Positions 1-8,123 of a stretch of 64,000 bases of DNA are shown here, one piece after another. Below the pieces are notes generated by a model that saw nothing but the letters and a program-made list of their open reading frames with translations, had not been told where the DNA came from and made no database searches. This DNA comes from Hymenobacter sp. BT559. Its GTDB lineage: Bacteria > Bacteroidota > Bacteroidia > Cytophagales > Hymenobacteraceae. Position 1 is the first letter of the stretch; the number at the start of each line of letters is the position of its first letter. Position numbers and translations under genes: made by a program. The stretch covers positions 310,001-374,000 of the forward strand of contig NZ_JAELXV010000001.1 of the NCBI RefSeq assembly GCF_016427535.1, written 5' to 3'.

Positions 1-1044
1 AAGGCAAGCTTTGGCCCTAAGCTGCAAGCGGGGCCGCAATTTTCACTAGCCTCGCTGCCATCGCATTGCCAAGCGCAGCCCTGCCCAGTGTCAGAGCTGG
101 GCCTAAGTGCCGAGTGGCAGGGGTTTGAGCTGCTGGTGCCGGTGCGGCAGCAAGAAGCGGTGCAGGCCTTCGTATTTATCGGCACTACCCACGCCGACTA
201 CATGACGCGGGAGGCCCTAGGCTTCCTCGAAACGCTGAGCAACATCTTGCTCGGGGCAGTGGCCAACCGCCGCCTGGCCCGCCAGCGCGAAGCCTCCATG
301 ATGGCAGAAGCCGCCGTGCGCCGCGAAATCGAGATTGCCCAGCAGGTGCAGCAGCTGCTTTTTCCGCAGAGCCTACCCAACAACCAGTACTTCGCGGTGC
401 AGGCTACCTACTTGCCGCACACCGAGATAGGCGGCGACTACTACGACGTGGTAGAGCTAGATGCCAACCGACTATTGGTGTGCGTGGCCGACGTGAGCGG
501 CAAAGGCGTTCCAGCCTCCTTGCTCATGTCCAATTTCCAGGCGGGCCTGCGCACGCTGCTGCGCCAGGGTACCAACTTGGCCACTATTGTGCACGAACTC
601 AATCACTTGCTCTTTCGGAATTCGGGTGGCGAGAAGTTCATTACGGCTTTCCTAGGTCTCTACGACCGCAGCACGCAGGTGCTGCAGTACGTGAACGCCG
701 GCCACAACGACCCCCTGCTATTGCCGGATGGGGGCCCTGCCCAGCGCCTGCACGATGGTACCGTGATGCTCGGCATCATGCCCAAGCTGCCTATGCTAAA
801 GGTGGGCCTAGCTAAGGTGCCGCCTCACTCCCTACTCTTTACCTACACCGACGGCCTCACCGAAGTGTTTGACGCGCAGCAGAACGAGTATGGCGAAAGC
901 GGCGTCTTAAGCATGCTAACCCGCCACCGCTACCTGCCCTTGGCACGCCTGCACCAAGAGCTGCTAAGCGATATCCGCCGCTTCAATGCCAGCGGCGAGA
1001 AGTTCGCCGACGACATCACCATGCTGAGCTTGCGGGTTAAGTGA
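1..1044 (+). CDS. SpoIIE-type PP2C serine/threonine phosphatase (5' end cut by window)
   Basis: The frame is open from the first base, so the true start lies outside the window. The visible part is the end of an N-terminal sensor-like region (GAF-like, inferred), a helical linker rich in Gln and Glu around bases 310-370 (EIEIAQQVQQLLFPQ), and a full SpoIIE/PP2C catalytic domain. Metal-binding and core motifs are GGDYYD at 430-447, ADVSGKG at 487-507, NAGHND near 694, TDGLTE near 850 and a final ADDIT. Proteins of this family remove phosphate from Ser/Thr residues, often on anti-sigma-factor antagonists or STAS partners. No such partner is visible here. The stop codon overlaps the next start (GTGA), so the two genes are probably translationally coupled. 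Confidence 0.9.
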   Translation, partial: KASFGPKLQAGPQFSLASLPSHCQAQPCPVSELGLSAEWQGFELLVPVRQQEAVQAFVFIGTTHADYMTREALGFLETLSNILLGAVANRRLARQREASMMAEAAVRREIEIAQQVQQLLFPQSLPNNQYFAVQATYLPHTEIGGDYYDVVELDANRLLVCVADVSGKGVPASLLMSNFQAGLRTLLRQGTNLATIVHELNHLLFRNSGGEKFITAFLGLYDRSTQVLQYVNAGHNDPLLLPDGGPAQRLHDGTVMLGIMPKLPMLKVGLAKVPPHSLLFTYTDGLTEVFDAQQNEYGESGVLSMLTRHRYLPLARLHQELLSDIRRFNASGEKFADDITMLSLRVK

Positions 1045-1601
1045 AGTCGCTAGGCTGTGTCTTGCTGACAGTTATGGGGTTGTTGTCTGGGGTAACAAAA
1101 CCTGCTTTCCGGCTCAATGAGGCTGGTGGAATCGGAGGCTTGCGATTTGGGGAGCCAGCTGTTTCAACCATAAAGTTGAATCCTAGTTTCAATGGCGTAG
1201 GTAAACGCTGGCGGGTAACTACGCTCTTCGTTCGGCCTAATGATACCACACAATTGGGCGGCCTAGGGGCGCCGAGCACCTACTGGTTTCGGGCAGACCG
1301 GTTTATTGGTATTGACAAGACATTAACTTCGACCGATGCTGTCCAGAAAGCCTATCAGTTGCTGAGTGCGCAGTACGGCCCAGCCCAGCCCGATACGCTG
1401 CCTAACAGCTGGTATTGGCTAGGTAAGCGTAGCTACATTCTACTGGAAAAAACGGATAAAAAGCATGGAATGCTTTTTATGGCCAGCCTAGATATGCTCA
1501 ATGAGCAGGTGCACGAAACTGCGGTCCGGGCCCAGGCCCGAAGACTACTCGGCTGGCGCCCCGACTCCCTGGGGCTGCCGCGGCAGTACCCCAACCATTG
1601 A
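1041..1601 (+). CDS. Hypothetical exported protein, 186 aa
   Basis: The GTG start overlaps the TGA of the phosphatase gene by four bases. The N-terminus (KSLGCVLLTVMGLLSGVTKP) looks like a signal peptide. The mature part has a GIGGLRFGEP segment of the kind found in small periplasmic or lipoprotein-like proteins, then a mixed alpha/beta region. I do not recognise a named family. The last 57 bases overlap the 3' end of the convergent O-antigen ligase gene. Base composition is less GC-rich than its neighbours. A role linked to the phosphatase is only inferred from the overlap. Confidence 0.7.
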   Translation: MKSLGCVLLTVMGLLSGVTKPAFRLNEAGGIGGLRFGEPAVSTIKLNPSFNGVGKRWRVTTLFVRPNDTTQLGGLGAPSTYWFRADRFIGIDKTLTSTDAVQKAYQLLSAQYGPAQPDTLPNSWYWLGKRSYILLEKTDKKHGMLFMASLDMLNEQVHETAVRAQARRLLGWRPDSLGLPRQYPNH

Positions 1602-3062
1602 GGTAGAGGAATCATCTTCCCGCAGCCAAGAGCCAGCCCGGATGAGCACGGCCAAGCCAACCAAGAAGAGCGAGCCTACTTTATCAACTTCTATCAACTC
1701 GTTGAGAAACAAGTGGAAGATGATAACGACTAGCGCCAGCGCTACAGCCAGCACAATGCGCTGCACCTCGGGGCGGGTGGCGCTGCGGTGATAGAGACGC
1801 TCGGCAGTGAGCAGGGCCGAGGAAAGCAGAATGCAAAACAGCACGAAGCCGGGCACGCCCTGTTCGGCCAGCATGAGTAAGAAATAATTGTGAGTGGTAG
1901 AGTGCTCGGGGTTATCGCTCACATAAGTGCGGAAGCCCGTGATGGTGTGACGTTTATACTCAGGGTAGAACGTAGAGGGGCCGCTGCCGGTGAGGGGCTT
2001 GTCAGCTATCATTTGGGTGGCCGCTACCCAGCGGTACACGCGCTCCATACCCGACACATCCTGAAACTTATAAGTAGAGGCCAGGTGTGCCCCGAAGTCG
2101 TCGCCATGCCAGATAGTCTTCTCGTAGTCAGGCGCAAAGCGCATAAAGTTATCTTCCTGTACAAAGAAGATGGCTGTGCCGATGACTGCTGCCGCAAAGC
2201 CTACCAGTAGCAGCCGCGTGAGGCGCCAGCGCAGCACGAGGTAATAAAAACCTGCCGCTGGTATGGCCAGCCATGATGCCCGCGTATAAGACGTGAGTAA
2301 GCCAAAAAAGAGGATGCCCGCGGCCCAGTACCACGCCTGGCGTTGCCAGCGCTTGGTGGCCTGCTGGGCGAGGCCTAGGGCCAGCGGTAGCAGCTGCGAC
2401 AGCATGGCCGCATAGATAACGTGATTGCGGAAAAACGGCAGCACTGCGCCATTCACCGCCCCGAAGCTAAAACCGTAGGGCGCGTGGCGCGGAATAACCC
2501 AAAACAGCATCTGAACGGTGGCGGCCCCCACGTAGCACGTAGCCACGCGCCAAAAATCGGCTGGGCGGCGCACTACCAGCAGCGTACCCAACATAAAGGG
2601 CACGTAGTACCATACCTTGGCCGCTACATATTTGACCGACTTGAGCTTATCGACCGAGAAAATGATGTCGAATGTGGCCCAGGCGATGAGCAGCAGCGGT
2701 AGCAGCAGCAGTGGGTGCCGCCACTCGCGGGGGCGCAACTGGCGCAAGTGTCCTGGCCCCAGCAGCAGCGGCACGCACGCAGTGAGCGCCAGCATAAAGG
2801 GCTCGGACGCTACATCCATGCGGAAGCCCCCCAGCAAGGGAATCTCGAACGTGAAGGGCAGCGTTAGAAATAGGCCGTAGTACAGCCAGCGCCATTCGGC
2901 CAGCACTACAACCAGGGCCACTACTGCCAGGGCTGGCAGCAGTAAGGCTGGCTGATTGAGTAGCCCACCTAGGGCGCCGCCCAGCAGCAGCAGCGCTAGA
3001 AAGCCTAAAAATACCCACTGCAAGGCATCGGTTGGGCGAAAGCGAAGCAGCAGTTGGCGCAT
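1545..3062 (-). CDS. O-antigen ligase / polymerase family membrane protein
   Basis: A 505-residue protein with about ten or more hydrophobic segments. A large periplasmic loop holds GSGPSTFYPEYKRH and STTHNYFLLMLAEQG, the Wzy_C/WaaL signature in which a His in the loop is important for transfer of lipid-linked glycan. I chose the ATG at 3062 (MRQLLLRF); the reading frame continues 15 codons upstream, but that part is polar and unlike a membrane-protein start. It lies downstream of the Wzz-like gene on the same strand, which supports a role in surface polysaccharide or exopolysaccharide assembly. Its 3' end runs 57 bases into the convergent exported-protein gene. Whether it is a ligase or a polymerase cannot be told from sequence alone. 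Confidence 0.85.
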   Translation of the reverse strand: MRQLLLRFRPTDALQWVFLGFLALLLLGGALGGLLNQPALLLPALAVVALVVVLAEWRWLYYGLFLTLPFTFEIPLLGGFRMDVASEPFMLALTACVPLLLGPGHLRQLRPREWRHPLLLLPLLLIAWATFDIIFSVDKLKSVKYVAAKVWYYVPFMLGTLLVVRRPADFWRVATCYVGAATVQMLFWVIPRHAPYGFSFGAVNGAVLPFFRNHVIYAAMLSQLLPLALGLAQQATKRWQRQAWYWAAGILFFGLLTSYTRASWLAIPAAGFYYLVLRWRLTRLLLVGFAAAVIGTAIFFVQEDNFMRFAPDYEKTIWHGDDFGAHLASTYKFQDVSGMERVYRWVAATQMIADKPLTGSGPSTFYPEYKRHTITGFRTYVSDNPEHSTTHNYFLLMLAEQGVPGFVLFCILLSSALLTAERLYHRSATRPEVQRIVLAVALALVVIIFHLFLNELIEVDKVGSLFLVGLAVLIRAGSWLREDDSSTSMVGVLPRQPQGVGAPAE

Positions 3063-3175
3063 AGCATAGTGAAAATGAGAGGCGATAAAGCAAGCGAAGC
3101 ACAACAACGACTAGCATTGCGAGCGCATACAGACAGCACTAGTCATGTAGGCCTTAGGAGCGGGTGAGCGGTGCT

Positions 3176-4270
3176 TTAAACGGCAGTTGCCGGGCGCCGC
3201 CAAAACAGCTCTAGCAGCAGGATAAGCAGCACAGACACGGCGAGCGTCAGCAGCACTGAACCCACGACGATGAGCGAGCGCAGGGGCTTGCCGGCGCGAG
3301 TAGCGGGCTGTGCTTTCTGTACCAGATACAGCGATGATACGCGGCTGCGCAGCGAGATTTCGGCCTGCTCGAAGGCGCCGCGCGCCGCAATGAAGCGCGT
3401 TTGTAAGTCGGCTAGGCGTTCGCTGGCCAGCGTCACAGAGTCATTACCAGCCGTCCAGCCTTCTAGGTTGATGACGTTGCCGCCGTCGGCGCTGGTGAGG
3501 CCATGCAGTGCCCGGCGCAGCGCCGCCGCATTACCGGGGCCACCGCCTTCGGCTACGCGCAGTTCTTTTTCAGTTTCGATAATTTCTTTGGCTAGGTAGC
3601 GGCCTTGCTCCTTGATGCCGTATATGCCGTAGCGGCGGCGGGCCCGGATGAGTGCCTGCCGGCTTTGTTCGTAGGTGCGGCCTAGGCTGGTCGAGCTTTG
3701 GCGGTACAGCTCCAGCACGTTGCGACGGTTTTGGAGCGTCAGCTGCTGGTTAATGGAATCGATGGTTGCGACCATCGTATTGGCAATGCGAGCGGCCAGC
3801 TGCTTGTCCTCATCCTGAAAGGTGAGCTCGATGGCGTCGCGCTCGTTATGGATGATGCTCAGGTTGTTGGCAAATTCCCGTAGGGTCTTCGTTTCGGCCG
3901 CGTCGCTGCCGGGATTGCCCGTTTCATAGTGGCGGTACAAGTCAAACTTGCGTATCATGAGCTGAGCCACTGGCAGCGACTGCCCAATGGAGAGCACACG
4001 GTCAAGGTCGGCGGGGTTGGTGCTAAGCTCTAGCCTAGGGGCATCTTTGGTGGGGCCTTCTACCACGTCGGCGAGGCGGTCGGGGTCAGCGCTTTGTAGC
4101 GAAGTAGGTAAAAAAATGGCGACCGAGCTGTAGATATCGGGCAGCGACAGCGCCACGACCGTACTGATTACTAAAGCTAACCCGGCGGCCAGGCCCAACA
4201 GGTATTTCCAACGGTTGAAAAGGGTCCGCAAGCCTGCGGTTGAAAAAGGAGATTGGGGGGCACGCACCAT
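3176..4270 (-). CDS. Wzz-like polysaccharide chain-length determinant / co-polymerase
   Basis: A 364-residue protein with the typical Wzz layout. One membrane segment lies near the N-terminus (YLLGLAAGLALVISTVVAL), followed by a long periplasmic helical region with coiled-coil character, and a second membrane segment near the C-terminus (SLIVVGSVLLTLAVSVLLIL) ending in a short basic tail. There is no cytoplasmic tyrosine-kinase domain. Chain-length proteins of this family set the modal length of exported glycans together with Wzy. I chose the ATG at 4270; a TTG six codons upstream is less likely. A TAnnTTTG element on the same strand (4342-4335) lies about 65 bases upstream. Confidence 0.82.
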   Translation of the reverse strand: MVRAPQSPFSTAGLRTLFNRWKYLLGLAAGLALVISTVVALSLPDIYSSVAIFLPTSLQSADPDRLADVVEGPTKDAPRLELSTNPADLDRVLSIGQSLPVAQLMIRKFDLYRHYETGNPGSDAAETKTLREFANNLSIIHNERDAIELTFQDEDKQLAARIANTMVATIDSINQQLTLQNRRNVLELYRQSSTSLGRTYEQSRQALIRARRRYGIYGIKEQGRYLAKEIIETEKELRVAEGGGPGNAAALRRALHGLTSADGGNVINLEGWTAGNDSVTLASERLADLQTRFIAARGAFEQAEISLRSRVSSLYLVQKAQPATRAGKPLRSLIVVGSVLLTLAVSVLLILLLELFWRRPATAV

Positions 4271-4334
4271 AGCAGCAGACAAAGGCAACCACTAGCCTGG
4301 CCCCAGTAAATGCGGCAGCCTAGACAGTGGCGGG

Positions 4335-4342
4335 CAAAGATA
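4335..4342 (-). promoter_or_regulatory. Bacteroidota -7 element TATCTTTG (Wzz-like gene)
   Basis: A perfect match to TAnnTTTG on the minus strand upstream of the Wzz-like gene. It stands back-to-back with a plus-strand element at 4361-4368, making a compact divergent promoter. No clear -33 TTTG was found. Confidence 0.5.
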
Positions 4343-4360
4343 ACCCGCCGCTCGCCGCTC

Positions 4361-4368
4361 TACCTTTG
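4361..4368 (+). promoter_or_regulatory. Bacteroidota -7 element TACCTTTG (flippase gene)
   Basis: A perfect match to TAnnTTTG, followed by GC as in many Bacteroidota promoters. It would start transcription near 4375, about 20 bases before the open flippase frame begins. It is paired with the divergent element at 4335-4342. Confidence 0.5.
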
Positions 4369-4431
4369 CGCTTTCGAGTAAAAAACATCTAACTTTTTCT
4401 AGCTATCAAACGATTTTTAGGCAGCATCGGC

Positions 4432-5832
4432 TTGGCCATCGTGCTCAATCTGCTCGTGAAGCCGGGCTGGATACTCGTTGAGAACCTAGTGCAGAACCGC
4501 TTGGGTCATGCCACATTTGGCCTAGTGGCGGCCTGCTCGGCCCTGGCCGTCATAGTGGCCACCCTCACCGACCTAGGGCTCACTCAATTTACAGTGCAGC
4601 GCCTGGCCGCCGAGCCCGAGTTTGCCGACCAGCACTTTCCAACCCTGTTGCCGCTGCGGGCCCTGCTCACAGCGGCGGCCCTGCTGGCGCTGCTAGCCCT
4701 AGGCGCGGCCCTCGGCTACCGGGGCCCGCAGTTGCTGCTGCTGCTAGTAGTAGGCGGCACCCTGATGCTGACGCAATACGGCTTGTTTTTGCGCGGCCTA
4801 GTGCAGGCACGCCAGCACTTCAATACCGACGCCCTGCTCTCCGTATTTGAGAAACTGATGGCCCTAGGGTTGGTAGTGGGCTTGCTGCTAGGCCATAGCC
4901 TAGGGCTGCGCACCTATGTGGGGGCACGGCTAGCGGCGGCGGTCTTCACGGCGGTGCTGTTTCTGGGGTTGCTGCTGCGGCTGTTTGGGCGGCTGCCGCA
5001 CCGCTGGCCGCGGCGCGGACCAGCCGGGCAACTGCTGCGGGGCAGCCTGCCGTTTGCCTTCATTGCCCTGCTCTACGGCATCAACGAGCGGGTCGATATG
5101 GTGCTGCTCGAGCGGTTATCGTCGGCCCAAGAAGCTGGCTACTACGCGGCGGCCTACCGCTGGCTCGACGCCGTAATGATGTACGCCTGGACCGTGCTGC
5201 CGCTGTTCTTTGCCCGCTTCGCCCACGCCGGAGCCCGCCCGCGTGAACTGCGCCAACTGCTGTGGCTAGGGCAGCGAGTAGTGGCCATTCCGCTGCTGTT
5301 TGCGGTGGCCTTCGTGCTGTTTCGGGGTGAGGTGCTGTTCTGGCAGTTTAGCCACAGCCAGGCGCCCGAGCTGGCGCGTATGGTGTTGTGCACCAAGCTA
5401 CTGTTTTTAAATATACTGGTGCATGCCTTTTTCGCTATCTATAGCACCCTGCTCACAAGCACGCGCCACCAAACAGTAGTAAGCTGGCTTATTGGCTTCA
5501 GCATCGCCCTTAATCTGAGCCTGAATCTTGTTTTCTTGCCCCGCTATGGAGCAGTAGCGGCGGCGGCCAATACGCTAATCAGCGTTGTATTCGTTTCTAT
5601 GAGCTACGTGTGGCTAGTGGCTCGGCGCACGCCGGTGGCGGTGCCGTGGCGCATACTGGCCCAGCTGGCGCTGGCGTTTGGGCTGCTGTGCGGAGGCTGG
5701 TACGCGCTGCGCCGGGGCCTGGCCCTCAGCTGGTGGCTCGAAGCGGGCGCGATGGCCGTAGCGTTTGTGCCCGTGCTCTTTGGCACCGGGCTGGTGGGCT
5801 GGCGCGAGCTGCGGCGGCTACTGCCGCGCTAG
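4432..5832 (+). CDS. Wzx-like polysaccharide flippase (MATE/MOP superfamily)
   Basis: A 466-residue protein with about 12-14 hydrophobic segments, typical of Wzx-type exporters. Features include an N-terminal LVKPGWILVENLVQNRLG and an internal repeat-like half beginning near LLRGSLPFAFIALLYGINER. These proteins move undecaprenyl-linked sugar units across the inner membrane. The start is uncertain. TTG at 4432 is the first usual start codon, but the frame is open back to 4393 and reads AIKRFLGSIGLAIVLN before it, which looks like genuine protein. The codon where one would expect ATG (4399) is CTA. With the divergent Wzz-like and ligase genes it forms a polysaccharide export block. Confidence 0.85.
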   Translation: MAIVLNLLVKPGWILVENLVQNRLGHATFGLVAACSALAVIVATLTDLGLTQFTVQRLAAEPEFADQHFPTLLPLRALLTAAALLALLALGAALGYRGPQLLLLLVVGGTLMLTQYGLFLRGLVQARQHFNTDALLSVFEKLMALGLVVGLLLGHSLGLRTYVGARLAAAVFTAVLFLGLLLRLFGRLPHRWPRRGPAGQLLRGSLPFAFIALLYGINERVDMVLLERLSSAQEAGYYAAAYRWLDAVMMYAWTVLPLFFARFAHAGARPRELRQLLWLGQRVVAIPLLFAVAFVLFRGEVLFWQFSHSQAPELARMVLCTKLLFLNILVHAFFAIYSTLLTSTRHQTVVSWLIGFSIALNLSLNLVFLPRYGAVAAAANTLISVVFVSMSYVWLVARRTPVAVPWRILAQLALAFGLLCGGWYALRRGLALSWWLEAGAMAVAFVPVLFGTGLVGWRELRRLLPR

Positions 5833-5919
5833 CAGCGGTGGAGCCAAGCGCGTATTTTTGCTTTTCCTAGGTACTGCGCTGGGCTGCTCATTGCCCACTG
5901 CTCCTTGCTACTTGATAGA

Positions 5920-6531
5920 ATGGCTCGTCCGCATCCTTCCCACTTTGTGCACACGCTGCTGCCGCAGCTGGTGTGGCGGCGCCCGGCCGCCGTGCGCCGC
6001 GAGCTGGCCGACCCGCTGCTGGCCCGCGAGCTCCTGCTCTACGTGTGGGACAAGGCCGCCGAAAGCCTGCCGCCCCGCGAGCGCGTGGCGCCCCGCGGGC
6101 TGCACCTAAGCTGGCACCAGGTGGCCGGCCGCACCACGGCGCTGGTGCAACTGCCCACGCCCCAGGCCACCGGCGAGGCACACCTGGTAGCCATTGTGTA
6201 CGAAGATGATACCGACTTGCTACTGGCCGAGCAGCGGCGCCCCTCGCCGATAGATGACCTCGAAGAGCCCGACGACGCTGAGGAAGACGCCGACCTGCCC
6301 GAAGACCTGCCGCGCTATTTTATGCTCGAGGCTACCCTAGGCCGCACCCCCGACGAAGCCGGCACCCCCACCGTGCTGGGCGAGTGGCGCTGCGAGCACC
6401 ACCGCCACCATGCCCCCGGCCCACCCGCTGGCCGGCCCGATACTGCCGGCCGCTTTCTGCAAGCGCTGGCCAACCTCTTAGGTCCGCTGCCCGACACTAA
6501 TGTGCCCATTATGCGCATTGTGCGCGGGTGA
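5920..6531 (+). CDS. Hypothetical acidic protein, 203 aa
   Basis: I chose the ATG at 5920 (MARPHPSHF) over a TTG five codons upstream. The protein has a helical N-terminal half, an acidic low-complexity stretch around residues 110-130 (DDLEEPDDAEEDADLPEDLP), and a His/Pro-rich patch (HHRHHAPGPP) before a helical C-terminus. There is no signal peptide or membrane segment, so it is probably cytoplasmic. I recognise no family. A perfect TAnnTTTG lies at 5853-5860 upstream. It is followed on the same strand by an HNH nuclease and a DUF6687-like gene, which may be co-transcribed. Confidence 0.7.
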   Translation: MARPHPSHFVHTLLPQLVWRRPAAVRRELADPLLARELLLYVWDKAAESLPPRERVAPRGLHLSWHQVAGRTTALVQLPTPQATGEAHLVAIVYEDDTDLLLAEQRRPSPIDDLEEPDDAEEDADLPEDLPRYFMLEATLGRTPDEAGTPTVLGEWRCEHHRHHAPGPPAGRPDTAGRFLQALANLLGPLPDTNVPIMRIVRG

Positions 6532-6621
6532 GTAGCTCAGTTGTAGTCGGGCACGTGCTTCGGGAATGATGGCGCAGCAAGCGGTGTTGTATTGGCTCTA
6601 TTCTTAACGCCTGAACGCCCT

Positions 6622-6954
6622 ATGCGTCGCCGCCACCAAGTAGCCCAAGCCGCCGCCGAAGCCACTGCCCGCGCCCAGCGCGCCGCCGAAACCCGCTGCG
6701 GCCTCTGCGAGCGTGCCGTGCAGCATACCTCGCGCCACCACCTGGTGCCCCGCGAAGAAGGTGGCCGCTACGGCGACACCGTGGACCTGTGCCAGCCCTG
6801 CCACAGTAGCGTACACCGCTTCCTCACTAACCGCGAGTTGGCCCGGCAGTACGCCACCGTGGAGGCCCTGCGCGGCGCCGAGGAGCTGCAAGGCTACCTA
6901 AGCTGGATTCGCAAAAACAAGGTGGAGAAAATCAGTAACCGCCGGGGTAAATAA
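6622..6954 (+). CDS. Small HNH endonuclease-type protein, 110 aa
   Basis: The ATG at 6622 gives a basic, Ala-rich leading helix, then a compact zinc-binding HNH-like module: CxxC (CGLC), a His-His-Leu motif (RHHLVPREEGG) and a second CxxCH (CQPCHSSVH). The C-terminus (LSWIRKNK) matches a widespread family of about 110-residue HNH proteins whose cellular role is unknown. Both cysteine pairs and the HH are intact, so nuclease activity is plausible. It ends six bases before the DUF6687-like gene, so the two are probably co-transcribed. No methyltransferase or other restriction-modification partner is nearby. Confidence 0.8.
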   Translation: MRRRHQVAQAAAEATARAQRAAETRCGLCERAVQHTSRHHLVPREEGGRYGDTVDLCQPCHSSVHRFLTNRELARQYATVEALRGAEELQGYLSWIRKNKVEKISNRRGK

Positions 6955-6960
6955 CGCGCT

Positions 6961-8070
6961 ATGAATAGGAAGCCAGTAGAGCATAAGTCCGTTTCAGAAA
7001 CCAGCTTACACCAGCGGTACTTCGTGCCCTTTGCCCAGCTACGGCGCCAGCCTACCATTGTGGTCGATAGCACCGGCCTAGGGGCCGCCCTCACGCTGGC
7101 GCACTGGCGCGGGGCCGCCACCCCCGCGGCCCTGCGCGATGATACCAGCGCTGGCTCGTGCCTGCGCGCCCTGCACGCGCCCACCACGCCTGGCCTAGAG
7201 GCCGCAGCCGTCACGGCCAATCACTTTGATATCGACGGCTTTGTGGGCGTATGGGCCTTGCTAAATCCCGAGCTGGCGCTGGCGCACGAGGCGCTGCTAC
7301 GGTTGGTAGCCACCCTAGGCGACTTCCGTGAGCTAGACTGGCAGCATCCCTTGGCCGACCACGCCCTGCAGCTGGCCTGCTGGCTCAATGCCGAAGAAAA
7401 GGCCCGCTTCTACGAGCCCTTTGGCGCCCCTGCCCGCCGCCGGCGCGAAGACGAAGCCTCGGCCGAGAAATTTGCCTGGTTTCTGCCGCGCTTCGCCGAA
7501 GTCTTGCTTAATCCCGAGGCTGGCCGCGCCGCCTGGCAGCCCGAGTATGAGCGCGTGAAAGCCGCCGTGGCCGCCTTGCAGGGCCCGCTTACCCAGCGCA
7601 CTGACTATCCCGACCTAGGGCTAGTGGTGCTCCGCACGCCCACCCCGGTGCCGTACTACGCGCTGTTTGGTCCCACGGCGGGTTTCGACTGGGTACTAAG
7701 CCTCTACGACGGGCAGCGCTACGAGCTGGAGTGCAAATACACCACCTGGATAGACCTAGAAAGCCGCCCCACGCTGCCGCGCCTAGCCCTGGCGCCCCTC
7801 GCCGCCCGCCTCAACGAGCTGGAACGCAGCAACTACCGCTGGGCTGCCGACCAGCTCACCGACACCGGCCCGCTGCTGCGCCTAAGCGGCCGACCCCTTA
7901 CCAAAGCCGAGCGCTACGCCGACCCCGATGGGCGGCCCATCTACGCCTCCTCGCTGGCGGCCAGCGCGATAGAAGGCGAAGTAGTCGCCTTTTTGCAGAA
8001 AGGCTACGCGGGCATTCAGCCCAAAAAGTACTGGACCTGGGCCGAGGTGCGCGCGGCTGGTAATAAGTAA
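6961..8070 (+). CDS. DUF6687-like protein, 369 aa
   Basis: A soluble protein without signal peptide. Near the N-terminus it has IVVDSTGLGAALTLAHWRG and LRDDTSAGSCLRAL, and around residue 85 a strongly conserved-looking NHFDIDGFVGVWALL segment. The latter is reminiscent of DHH-type phosphoesterases, but only one Asp-x-Asp is seen. I believe this corresponds to the Bacteroidota family DUF6687, recalled by pattern rather than searched. Function is unknown. The gene starts six bases after the HNH gene, and its stop codon lies inside the left arm of a 26-bp inverted repeat shared with the convergent sbcC gene. Confidence 0.7.
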   Translation: MNRKPVEHKSVSETSLHQRYFVPFAQLRRQPTIVVDSTGLGAALTLAHWRGAATPAALRDDTSAGSCLRALHAPTTPGLEAAAVTANHFDIDGFVGVWALLNPELALAHEALLRLVATLGDFRELDWQHPLADHALQLACWLNAEEKARFYEPFGAPARRRREDEASAEKFAWFLPRFAEVLLNPEAGRAAWQPEYERVKAAVAALQGPLTQRTDYPDLGLVVLRTPTPVPYYALFGPTAGFDWVLSLYDGQRYELECKYTTWIDLESRPTLPRLALAPLAARLNELERSNYRWAADQLTDTGPLLRLSGRPLTKAERYADPDGRPIYASSLAASAIEGEVVAFLQKGYAGIQPKKYWTWAEVRAAGNK

Positions 8071-8122
8071 TGGGTAATGAGCGTAATGTCAGAACAACAT
8101 TACGCTCATTACCCATTACTTA
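8064..8122. repeat. Perfect 26-bp inverted repeat between convergent genes
   Basis: Arms 8064-8089 and 8097-8122 are perfectly complementary, with a 7-base loop. The left arm contains the stop of the DUF6687-like gene, and the right arm ends one base before the sbcC stop. There is no T-run, but in RNA it would fold the same way from both strands and could act as a shared terminator or mRNA-end stabiliser. The sequence is AT-rich (TAATGGGTAATG type). Confidence 0.9.
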
Positions 8123-8123
8123 A

